Notes: generated by a model from the letters alone, not told the origin. DNA of 9,609 nucleotides from Sulfurovum sp. (GCA_015493425.1 WGDG01000255.1:1-9609), one strand, 5' to 3'; shown: positions 1 through 6,820, numbered from the stretch's first letter. Translations and numbers: made by a program.

Positions 1-1517
1 CTCCTTTGGATATTTATGATGCGGTGTTGAAGGAAAGAAGTCTGGTTTCCCGATTTAGACTTTTCTGGCATACCCTTTCCAAAGTCAGGCGTTTGCATCA
101 CAGGCGTTTCCTGCTTACCGATGAGAATGAAAAAACACTGAAACTCTCTGCTGTGGGAATGGTGGCAGTGGAATATGATAACAGTACGTTTGCCTCCAAA
201 CTGCTTGCTTCACAGATTCATGCCGCTGACGGGAAGCTCTCTTTGCTGATTCTCGCTCCCACATCTATTTTGCAGTATATCTCCTATCTTTTTGGGGCAC
301 TGGTACCGCGGTGGACACCAAAAGTGCTGCCACGGTCTTTGGGGTATTTGAGAAGTGCCTATTTGAAGGTTGAAACGGAGTCGCCTCTTGAAGTCATTGT
401 AGACAGCGGTATGCGTACCCAGACACCGGTAGCCCTTAGGGTAGAGAAACAGGCAGTAGCACTGAGTGTCGGGGAAACGTTTTGGCAAAAGCAGTCTGAG
501 GCAGTCAAAGGAAAAAACAGTGCCAAAATAGATCATCTGCCAAGTGATGAAGAGAGTGCAACCTATTTGAGTAAAGCAATCCCTCTGTTCTCACACGCTT
601 CACAGGCACAGTACAGTACACTTTTTTCGACGTTGCGGGAAGAGGCCAAACTTACTTCCACATTCATGACACTATTGATCCTGGCAACAATGATCGCTAC
701 TTTTGGGCTCTTTATCAATTCTGCTTCGGTGATTATCGGTGCGATGCTGCTTGCGCCTTTGATGCAGCCTATTGTAAGCCTCAGTATGGGGGTGCTGCGT
801 CAGGACAGTGACCTGGAACTGACTTCGGCTCGTACCATTGCCATAGGAGTACTCTCGGTACTTTTGACAGCCGCAGTGATTGCGTGGATGATGCCCATAG
901 CCAAACTGACAACGGAAATGGCCGGGAGGCTCTCTCCCACTATTCTGGATCTTTTTGTCGCCATAGCATCGGGAGCGGCAGCTGCATATGCCAAGAGTAA
1001 CGAAAAGATTTCCGGCTCTCTCGCAGGCGTGGCGATTGCCGTAGCTCTGGTACCGCCTATTGCTGTTTCGGGGATTGGGCTTGGCTGGGGAGAGTGGCAT
1101 ATGTTCTCTTCGGCTTTTCTACTCTTTTTAACCAACCTCGTAGGCATCGTACTGGCAGCAGCGCTGACGTTTGTACTGCTTGGTTACTCACCCCTTTCTA
1201 TTGCCAAAAAAGGAGTGACAATCTGGCTGGCGATTGTTTTGATTGTTGCCGTACCGCTTTACAGCGCCTTTGAGCAGATGAAAAGTACCATATCTCTGCA
1301 GCAGAAACTGACTAATATAACGTTCAGGCTTCAAGAACACGATGTGACACTGAGACATATTGAAGTACTCCCTCAGGCAGAAGGTGTGGAGGTACGTTGT
1401 GAAGTGATCGCCACAGGGATGCTTTCTGCAGATGAAAAGAAAATGCTTAAAGAAGTGATTGAAAAAACAGCGAAAAGAAAGGTCAACGTAATCGCGACCA
1501 TTCGCTATAAATTATAA
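1..1517 (+). CDS. DUF389 (TIGR00341) membrane protein with lipid-kinase-like N-terminal part, 5' partial
   Basis: The frame is open to the left edge. The first possible start in the window is a TTG at 6 with no visible ribosome-binding site, so the gene probably begins upstream. Numbering from that TTG (503 residues): residues about 20-158 resemble the C-terminal beta-sandwich of DgkB/YegS-type diacylglycerol kinases, with an ADGKLSLLIL strand near 74-83 and an LKVETESPLEVIVDSG segment followed by TPVALRVEKQAVALSVG. The family's LDGE motif reads VDSG here (132-135). A linker to about 210 leads into the DUF389 domain: roughly six hydrophobic segments between 217 and 420 with family signatures SASVIIGAMLLAPLM (239-253), DLFVAIASGAAAAYA, GVAIAVALVPP (341-351) and FLTNLVGIVLA. 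A soluble tail (about 421-503) follows. DUF389 has no settled biochemical function, and an inner-membrane location is inferred. The kinase catalytic half (GGDGT motif) would lie outside the window. DUF389 assignment is firm; the kinase-like part is inferred from pattern. Confidence 0.85.
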   Translation, partial: PLDIYDAVLKERSLVSRFRLFWHTLSKVRRLHHRRFLLTDENEKTLKLSAVGMVAVEYDNSTFASKLLASQIHAADGKLSLLILAPTSILQYISYLFGALVPRWTPKVLPRSLGYLRSAYLKVETESPLEVIVDSGMRTQTPVALRVEKQAVALSVGETFWQKQSEAVKGKNSAKIDHLPSDEESATYLSKAIPLFSHASQAQYSTLFSTLREEAKLTSTFMTLLILATMIATFGLFINSASVIIGAMLLAPLMQPIVSLSMGVLRQDSDLELTSARTIAIGVLSVLLTAAVIAWMMPIAKLTTEMAGRLSPTILDLFVAIASGAAAAYAKSNEKISGSLAGVAIAVALVPPIAVSGIGLGWGEWHMFSSAFLLFLTNLVGIVLAAALTFVLLGYSPLSIAKKGVTIWLAIVLIVAVPLYSAFEQMKSTISLQQKLTNITFRLQEHDVTLRHIEVLPQAEGVEVRCEVIATGMLSADEKKMLKEVIEKTAKRKVNVIATIRYKL

Positions 1518-2366
1518 AATATCATGCAGCGCGTTAGCTTCTTTCATCCAGTGGTTTAGTGCTTTCCACTCTTCTTTCTCCACCATAGTACGGCAGTATT
1601 TCAGCTCTTTTTCAAAAGCTTCAATGGCATCGATGAGGTTGGATTTGTTCTGTCTGAAAATGTCTTCCCACATACTTGGGGAAGATTTGGCGATCCGGCT
1701 CATATCTCTGAATCCTCCGCCTGCAAGTGCAACGATACTTTCAGGATCTTCCTGGCGCATGACAGCATTGGCAAGTGCATAACTGAGTGCATGGGGCATA
1801 TGGGAGATGAAGGCCGCATGGCGGTCATGTTCTTCGGCTCCCATAAAAACCATTTTCATACCAAGACGTTCAAAGAGTGCTTTGGCGGTTTCCTGCTGGT
1901 GTATGCCGCTTTTTTCAAGGTCGCACAGTACGACAACCTTTCCTTCATACAGGTCTGGCAGCGCTGCTGTCGGGCCGAACTTTTCCGTACCGGTCATCGG
2001 GTGTGCAGTAACAAAATAGTGACGGGTTTCTTTGGGAATACTGGCTGAAATTTTTGCTTTGGTACTTCCAAAATCGATAACTGTACAGTTGGGATTGGCC
2101 GGTTTGAGCTCGTGGGCTACAGCAATAATGCCGTCAACGGGTATGGTAAGCACAATGATATCACAATGGGAAAGTGCATCGAGTGAGTCGACAACTTCGT
2201 CAACAATCTTTAGCTCGAGTGCTTCTTTACAGTGTTTCGGGTTGTGGTCAAGCCCTAAAAATCGGCAGTTTGAGCCGCTCTTTTTAAGTGCGAGAGCGAG
2301 TGAGCCTCCCATAAGTCCAAGCCCTATAATACCGATGCGTTTTATACCGATTTCTTCTGCTGTCAT
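1512..2366 (-). CDS. tyrA: Prephenate dehydrogenase TyrA (tyrosine biosynthesis)
   Basis: A 284-residue cytosolic enzyme that oxidatively decarboxylates prephenate to 4-hydroxyphenylpyruvate with NAD(P)+, the committed step to tyrosine. The N-terminal Rossmann fold shows GIIGLGLMGGSLALALKKSG near 13-32. The middle has the family motif TAHPMTGTEKFGP, and the catalytic-domain helix carries FISHMPHALSYALA. The typical segment AGGGFRDMSRIAKSSPSMW...N follows near 216-241. The protein ends without a C-terminal ACT domain and without a fused chorismate mutase, so any feedback control by tyrosine would have to act through the catalytic core. The ATG start is supported by AGAGGGG just upstream. It is divergent from bamA and overlaps the DUF389 gene tail to tail by 6 bp. 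An arogenate-using variant cannot be excluded from sequence alone. Confidence 0.93.
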   Translation of the reverse strand: MTAEEIGIKRIGIIGLGLMGGSLALALKKSGSNCRFLGLDHNPKHCKEALELKIVDEVVDSLDALSHCDIIVLTIPVDGIIAVAHELKPANPNCTVIDFGSTKAKISASIPKETRHYFVTAHPMTGTEKFGPTAALPDLYEGKVVVLCDLEKSGIHQQETAKALFERLGMKMVFMGAEEHDRHAAFISHMPHALSYALANAVMRQEDPESIVALAGGGFRDMSRIAKSSPSMWEDIFRQNKSNLIDAIEAFEKELKYCRTMVEKEEWKALNHWMKEANALHDIL

Positions 2367-2428
2367 TGACCCCTCTTTTACAAATACAAATTACCGCCAA
2401 AGCCCGGCTACAAGCGGTGTTTGGTGGG

Positions 2429-2437
2429 ATTATAACA
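2429..2437 (-). promoter_or_regulatory. tyrA promoter, extended -10
   Basis: On the minus strand this reads TGTTATAAT, a perfect TATAAT with an upstream TGn. It stands about 63 bases from the tyrA ATG, giving an untranslated leader of roughly 55 bases. No good -35 is visible, which is usual for sigma-70 promoters in Campylobacterota. The same TGn form occurs before hsrA and nadA. Confidence 0.6.
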
Positions 2438-2468
2438 TTTTTTCATACGGCTCTTATTGAAAAAACGA

Positions 2469-2474
2469 TAAAAT
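2469..2474 (+). promoter_or_regulatory. Candidate bamA -10 element
   Basis: TAAAAT lies 28 bases before the bamA ATG, downstream of a T-rich stretch (2438-2443). It lacks the TGn extension and has no correctly spaced -35, so this is a tentative call. A ribosome-binding site AAGGTGA is at 2491-2497. Confidence 0.4.
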
Positions 2475-2501
2475 GAGTGCAAATTATTTCAAGGTGACTT
2501 T

Positions 2502-4826
2502 ATGATTAGAAAAATTGTACTCTCCTGGCTGCTTGTCGGCTCTCTTCTCTTCGCACAGAAGATCACAAACATCAAGTTCGAAGGCTTGCACCACCTTTCA
2601 CCTTCAGTTGCACTCGAGGTAGCTGATCTGCGTGTGGGTGACCCCATGAATATAGAAAAGATTAATGCATCGATCGTGAACTTCTATAATCAGGGCTACT
2701 TCGAGGATGTGTGGGTCGACCGAAAAGGCGGTACACTGATCTATCACTTCAAAGAGAAACCTGCTATTGCCCATGTGGAGATCAAGGGAATGGGTTCAAA
2801 TGATGATGCGAAGAAACTGCTTCAGAGTATTGGTTTGAAGCGTGGTGACATGTATGACAAAGAAAAAGTAGAACAGGCAAAAAAACTGCTTTCAGAGCGT
2901 CTGCAAAGTATGGGGGATTATGATTCTATCATTGAAGTGACAGAGAAGCCTGTAGGAGATCATGCAGTTTCGATCGTTTTCAATATTAACAAGGGTGAAA
3001 AGATCAAGATCAAAAAAATTAACTTCATTGGTGCAAAGGAGCTTGACGCAAGTGACCTCGAGCGAAACCTTGTGAACAAAGAAGAAGATTTCCTTGGCTG
3101 GATACCTTTCCTTAACGATGGTGCAGTGCATGTTGATCAGCTTGAGTATGATGCCTACCGTCTTAAAGAGACGTATATGGAACATGGGTATATTGATGCA
3201 GAAGTCAGCAAGCCCCTGATGCGTGTCGATTACAGTTCGGGGACTGCGGAAGTTGATTATCAGATCAAAGAAGGGGCGCAGTTCCGTGTAGGCAATGTAA
3301 CCATTTCACAAAATGTACCGGGTCTTGATACAAAAGAGCTGCTTTCCAATCTCAAGCTGACAAAAGGAAAGATCTTCAATATCAAGCGTATGCGAAAAGA
3401 TATGGAGATGATCAAAAATGCGGTGGGTGATTTGGGATATGCCTATGCTCATGTTTCTCCACAGATGCGTAAAGACGAAGCAACCCATACGGTCAATCTT
3501 CAGTATGTAGTCGACCCGGGTAAAAAAGTACATATTCACGATGTACTCATCAGTGGGAATGACACGACCAAAGACCGTGTTATCCGACGTTATATTTACC
3601 TTGCACCGGGTGACATCTATAATGCAACGGATTTGAAAGAGAGTAAGCATGCCCTTGGAAGAACCGGATTCTTTGAAAAGGTAGACATTCAGACACAACG
3701 TGTTTCAGATGATGCTGTCGATCTTCTCGTCAAAGTGAAAGAGACCTCAACTGGAACCATTTCACTTGGTGGCGGATATGGAAGCTATGAAGGGCTGATG
3801 GTTAATGCCAGTGTTTCAGACAAGAACCTTTTTGGTACAGGGATTACAGGAAGTCTCGGGTTTGACATTTCGAAAGTTTCACAGAGCTATAACCTCTCTT
3901 TTGTCAACCCGAGAGTCTGGGACAGCCTCTACAGCCTCGGTTTGAGCTTCTATAAGCGTAAGTATGAGTACTACGACTATACCGAAGATACACTTGGTGG
4001 ATCGTTGAACGTTGGACGCCAGTTCTTTAGACACTGGTATGCCTCTGTTGGTATCGGATATATGGATAATAACTCCGAGTATAATAATAATTATGATAAT
4101 TCCACTCTGACTGATATTGCAAGACGACTTTACTCTGACAAATATACAAAGCTTTCCGGTTTTGCAGGTATCTCTTTTGACAATACGGATGACTATTATC
4201 TGCCAAGAGAGGGATACATTGCCTCTTTGAATTTTGAGTTTGCATCACTTGATGGAGACAGCTATAACCCTGCAGTATATCCTGCCGGATATAGCGACTT
4301 TACGAAGTTGAATGGAAGATTTGGTGCTTATTACGGGTTAGAAGACTATATTGATTATGACCTGATTTTGCGATTTAAACTAAGAGGTACCTACATTAAA
4401 AAAGATGATGATGCCAAGCTGCCAGTTGCGGAGAGACTCTTTATGGGTGGTATTGGAAGCGTGAGAGGTTACCAGGCATATTCTATCTCTCCTACGATCG
4501 AAGTGAGCAATGACAGAATTGGGGGAACCTACCGTGGTTCTGCAACAGTAGAAGCGAGTGTACCGCTTTCAGAAGCTGCCAAAATGCGTCTTGCATTTTT
4601 CTATGACATCGGTACCATAGGTTCAAGTGATGAACGCTATCTTGACCCTGTCAGCAATACAGTTAAAGTAAAAAGTTTTGATAATATTACACGCTCTTCA
4701 ATAGGTGCAGTATTGGAGTGGCAGTCCGGTTTCGGTCCTATCAACCTTGTTTTTGGATATGCACTTGATGACAAACAGGGTGATGAAACAGCACCGTTCG
4801 AGTTCTCTATGGGAACGAAGTTCTAA
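2502..4826 (+). CDS. bamA: Outer-membrane protein assembly factor BamA (YaeT/Omp85)
   Basis: The central subunit of the BAM complex, which folds and inserts beta-barrel proteins into the outer membrane. The 774-residue protein starts with a signal peptide (1-18; LSWLLVGSLLFA then Q). Five POTRA-like repeats follow at about 20-86, 87-166, 168-257, 260-339 and 342-415, each ending in a strand such as VDLLVKVKET (406-415). They are followed by a 16-strand barrel to the C terminus. Family marks are FDNTDDYYLPREGY (559-572), the loop-6 motif VRGY (654-657; VRGF in many homologues) inside LFMGGIGSVRGYQAY, and a terminal Phe in the last-strand signal FSMGTKF. An Asn-rich segment at 523-534 should be an extracellular loop. 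Length is close to that of E. coli BamA. The ATG is preceded by AAGGTGA. It is divergent from tyrA and followed by a hairpin. The POTRA limits are my estimates. Confidence 0.95.
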   Translation: MIRKIVLSWLLVGSLLFAQKITNIKFEGLHHLSPSVALEVADLRVGDPMNIEKINASIVNFYNQGYFEDVWVDRKGGTLIYHFKEKPAIAHVEIKGMGSNDDAKKLLQSIGLKRGDMYDKEKVEQAKKLLSERLQSMGDYDSIIEVTEKPVGDHAVSIVFNINKGEKIKIKKINFIGAKELDASDLERNLVNKEEDFLGWIPFLNDGAVHVDQLEYDAYRLKETYMEHGYIDAEVSKPLMRVDYSSGTAEVDYQIKEGAQFRVGNVTISQNVPGLDTKELLSNLKLTKGKIFNIKRMRKDMEMIKNAVGDLGYAYAHVSPQMRKDEATHTVNLQYVVDPGKKVHIHDVLISGNDTTKDRVIRRYIYLAPGDIYNATDLKESKHALGRTGFFEKVDIQTQRVSDDAVDLLVKVKETSTGTISLGGGYGSYEGLMVNASVSDKNLFGTGITGSLGFDISKVSQSYNLSFVNPRVWDSLYSLGLSFYKRKYEYYDYTEDTLGGSLNVGRQFFRHWYASVGIGYMDNNSEYNNNYDNSTLTDIARRLYSDKYTKLSGFAGISFDNTDDYYLPREGYIASLNFEFASLDGDSYNPAVYPAGYSDFTKLNGRFGAYYGLEDYIDYDLILRFKLRGTYIKKDDDAKLPVAERLFMGGIGSVRGYQAYSISPTIEVSNDRIGGTYRGSATVEASVPLSEAAKMRLAFFYDIGTIGSSDERYLDPVSNTVKVKSFDNITRSSIGAVLEWQSGFGPINLVFGYALDDKQGDETAPFEFSMGTKF

Positions 4827-4829
4827 GAG

Positions 4830-4856
4830 TTGACAATACGCGAAAGCGTATGTCAA
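4830..4856 (+). terminator. Hairpin after bamA, probable terminator or 3' end structure
   Basis: TTGACAATACGC (4830-4841) and GCGTATGTCAA (4846-4856) pair over 11 base pairs with one bulged A, closed by a GAAA loop. GNRA-type loops are stable in RNA read on the plus strand, which favours bamA as the source. There is no U-run after the stem; AAATT repeats follow instead. It may therefore stabilise the 3' end or work as a weak terminator for the two converging genes. Confidence 0.55.
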
Positions 4857-4860
4857 AATT

Positions 4861-4888
4861 AGAAATTAGAAATTAGAAATTAGAAATT
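4861..4888. repeat. Four perfect tandem copies of the 7-mer AGAAATT
   Basis: AGAAATT occurs at 4861-4867, 4868-4874, 4875-4881 and 4882-4888, with a degenerate leading copy (AAAATT, 4855-4860). The array fills the space between the bamA hairpin and the ppx stop codon (TAG on the minus strand at 4891-4889), so it is not translated from either gene. Copy number of such short arrays often varies by slippage. Confidence 0.9.
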
Positions 4889-6415
4889 CTACGTTATGCC
4901 CAACTCTTTGCAGCTTGGGAGCTTCTCTTCATCTTCAATAATGATCGCAAACGGTATCGGTTTTTCAAGGGTTTTGATCTTCTCTTTTGCCAGATAGAGT
5001 GTCTGGTTTGAGTGGATATAGAGGGTCTGATTGCTGTAACTGAAAGTGATCTTTGCATCATTGGAGGCTTCATGCAGGAAGATGCTCAGTGTATAGATGA
5101 AACTCAGCCACATTAGATGATCCTTGGGTGGCAGCATATCGACAAAAGTGCCAAAAAGCGGCTTATGCAGCAGTTCTTTGCCGTGCATACGCAGCAGCAG
5201 GGAGACCAGCAGTATCTGTTCATGCGTAAAACCGTAGTTAAGTTCCTGCATAGCAATGTAGAAGGCGTGCTGGTGTGATTTGTAAATGGTCAGTGTCTTC
5301 CCAATGTTCGAGAGCATCAGTGCCCACTGTAGCTCTTTGGCGTAGCGCTTGTCATCGTTTATCTCACACTGCATCAGATCATAGAGTGCCGTAGCAATAC
5401 GGCGTTTATGTTTCTTTTTTGATTCAATATTGACATAGGTTTTAAAACGGTCAAGCAGTGAACGGATACTGGGGTTGACCTCTTTGGGAAAAGAGAGCTT
5501 GTCGTTTTTGAGCAACTTTTCCAAAAAGACACCTTCACGTACGCCTACGGCACTGGTCATCACTTTTTTGGCACCGATATGTTCGAGAATAGCAAGCCAG
5601 ATAAGTGTTCCCTCTCTAATGGTATCGTAACGGCTTTTTTTGAGGTTGAAACGTTTAAGGCCTTTGGCACTGGAACGGGTGATTGCCTCAAGATATTCCT
5701 GGTGTGTTTCAACATCGTAAGTGAAAGCATGGAGTTTGTCGAGGGGGTATTCCATTTGCTTCATAATACCCTTGCTGAGTGTTCGTGCTGTACCGCCAAT
5801 ACCTATGGCAAGGGCAGATGTAAAGTGTTTAGGAAGGAGTTCCAGTTCTCTTTGAATGTAGGCTTTCGCTTCGTTTCGGGCTTCTTTGCGTGAACACTGT
5901 TTGTCAAAGAAGAGTTCTTTTAGGCGAACAGTTCCAAGATTAAGCGAATAGGTATCAATGATTTTACCGTTTGAAATCAGTGCCATGTCGGCTGAACCGC
6001 CGCCAATGTCTATGGTGATGGCTTCTTTGGCAGGCAGCAGATTTTTTGCTGCAATAGCACCATAGGTCGCTTCGGCATTACCATCAATAATGCGAATGGA
6101 AAGGCCGAGCTCTTTGCGTATCCAGCGGACAAAAGTATTTCCGTTGGGTGCATCGCGCAGTGCGGATGTGGCAACACAGCGTACTGTATTCGCCTGATAC
6201 TTCTCAATAGTATGTAGAAAGGATTGAAGGGTGAGAAAGGCGCGTTTAACCCCAATGGGTTGAAGGTAGCCGCTTTTTTCATATGCACCCTCGCCAATGC
6301 GGACTTTGGATTTTTGTTCGCAGATAAGATGAAAACCGTAGCGGCTGGTTTTTTCGTAAATAACAAGTCTGGCCGAGTTTGAACCGATATCGATGATGGC
6401 GGTTCGTTTGGCCAT
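4889..6415 (-). CDS. ppx: Ppx/GppA family exopolyphosphatase / pppGpp phosphohydrolase
   Basis: A cytosolic enzyme expected to remove terminal phosphates from polyphosphate and/or convert pppGpp to ppGpp; the sequence alone does not tell which. The ASKHA-type phosphatase core carries AIIDIGSNSARLVIYE (6-21), CVATSALRDAPNG (80-92), the catalytic Glu region NAEATYGA (113-120), the phosphate-binding loop IDIGGGSADM (135-144), SLNLGTVRLKELF, and IGIGGTARTLSKG (204-216). VGVREGVFLEKLL (290-302) marks the switch to the C-terminal HD-like helical domain, where the usual HD pair is replaced by Ser-Asn (369-370, LSNIGKT) while the following H-x-H is kept (HQH, 381-383). Length (508) is near the E. coli value. 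The start is 7 bases after the fdxB stop, with GAGGAA inside the last fdxB codons as a slightly distant ribosome-binding site, so it is probably co-transcribed with and coupled to fdxB. C. jejuni has the same pairing (from memory). Confidence 0.92.
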   Translation of the reverse strand: MAKRTAIIDIGSNSARLVIYEKTSRYGFHLICEQKSKVRIGEGAYEKSGYLQPIGVKRAFLTLQSFLHTIEKYQANTVRCVATSALRDAPNGNTFVRWIRKELGLSIRIIDGNAEATYGAIAAKNLLPAKEAITIDIGGGSADMALISNGKIIDTYSLNLGTVRLKELFFDKQCSRKEARNEAKAYIQRELELLPKHFTSALAIGIGGTARTLSKGIMKQMEYPLDKLHAFTYDVETHQEYLEAITRSSAKGLKRFNLKKSRYDTIREGTLIWLAILEHIGAKKVMTSAVGVREGVFLEKLLKNDKLSFPKEVNPSIRSLLDRFKTYVNIESKKKHKRRIATALYDLMQCEINDDKRYAKELQWALMLSNIGKTLTIYKSHQHAFYIAMQELNYGFTHEQILLVSLLLRMHGKELLHKPLFGTFVDMLPPKDHLMWLSFIYTLSIFLHEASNDAKITFSYSNQTLYIHSNQTLYLAKEKIKTLEKPIPFAIIIEDEEKLPSCKELGIT

Positions 6416-6422
6416 GGGAAAA

Positions 6423-6674
6423 CTATTCCTCTTCTTGCAGTTTTTCGAACTTGAATTTCAGTTCGTCAATATTCTCAACATTGTCAGGGTCAGAAATGAT
6501 ACAGTCAACAGGACAGACAGCAATACATTGCGGTTCATCAAAGTGGCCGACACACTCTGTACAACGATCCGGATCGATAATATAGATAGGATCATTTTCT
6601 TCAATGGCTTCGTTGGGACACTCTTCTCTGCATGCATCACAAGCAATACATTCATCTGTAATCAATAATGCCAA
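6423..6674 (-). CDS. fdxB: 2[4Fe-4S] ferredoxin of the Allochromatium (YfhL/FdxB) type
   Basis: An 83-residue soluble electron carrier for two low-potential [4Fe-4S] clusters. The first motif is C9-x2-C12-x2-C15-x3-C19-P. The second is C38-x2-C41-x8-C50-x3-C54-P, with an extra C58; the eight-residue gap (CVGHFDEPQC) is the hallmark of the Allochromatium vinosum ferredoxin group. An acidic C-terminal tail (ending EEE) follows, as in that group. The start codon is TTG at 6674. The frame has no ATG, AAGGAAG stands just upstream, and the resulting N terminus (MALLITDEC) aligns with the A. vinosum protein as I recall it. It lies between hsrA and ppx, as in Campylobacter. Physiological partners cannot be told from the sequence; 2-oxoacid oxidoreductases or Fe-S assembly are possible. 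Confidence 0.94.
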   Translation of the reverse strand: MALLITDECIACDACREECPNEAIEENDPIYIIDPDRCTECVGHFDEPQCIAVCPVDCIISDPDNVENIDELKFKFEKLQEEE

Positions 6675-6703
6675 TTTTCTTCCTTTTTACTCATCAGATT
6701 TGG

Positions 6704-6720
6704 TTTATAGGGAGTTATAA
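6704..6720 (-). promoter_or_regulatory. Candidate fdxB-ppx promoter region
   Basis: The minus strand holds two -10-like boxes, TATAAC (6719-6714) and TATAAA (6709-6704), 30-45 bases before the fdxB TTG. Neither has a TGn extension. The 146-base gap after hsrA makes a separate promoter plausible, but which box is used is uncertain. Confidence 0.4.
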
Positions 6721-6736
6721 CCAAGCAAAGCTTATG

Positions 6737-6751
6737 CTTTATTTAATAAAG
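6737..6751. promoter_or_regulatory. Operator-like palindrome upstream of fdxB
   Basis: CTTTATT-T-AATAAAG is a perfect inverted repeat with 7-base arms and a 1-base centre. It sits 17 bases upstream of the first candidate -10 box, where a regulator could act. It overlaps a second dyad, AAGCA-N7-TGCTT (6723-6739). The sequence is AT-rich, so chance occurrence is possible. Confidence 0.35.
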
Positions 6752-6778
6752 GAAGAAAATGGAATTTTTGATCTTTTC

Positions 6779-6798
6779 AGTGGGCAAAGATGCCCATT
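6779..6798 (-). terminator. Weak hairpin downstream of hsrA
   Basis: TGGGCA-AAGA-TGCCCA (6781-6796), extended by a G-U and an A-T pair, forms an 8-pair stem 22 bases after the hsrA stop. The bases that follow in the minus-strand transcript (GAAAAG) are not a U-run, so termination may be incomplete and some fdxB-ppx message could come from hsrA read-through. Confidence 0.4.
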
Positions 6799-6820
6799 TC
6801 TACATATTGGGAGAAAAGGT

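Noticed and set aside
672..1147. Two minus-strand open frames opposite the DUF389 membrane segments
   Set aside because: They are low-complexity, arginine/alanine-rich products typical of antisense to membrane-protein codons, with no independent support.
2032..2460. A 142-codon plus-strand frame opposite tyrA running toward bamA
   Set aside because: It mirrors tyrA, has no ribosome-binding site or recognisable motif, and ends inside the promoter region.
2461..2501. A small peptide gene between the tyrA promoter and bamA
   Set aside because: An ATG at 2473-2475 reads only a short frame without a ribosome-binding site; the space is best explained as bamA leader.
4855..4888. The AGAAATT array as a CRISPR or phase-variation switch
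   Set aside because: Units are 7 bases with no spacers, and the array lies outside both coding frames and outside promoters, so no on/off switch can be argued.
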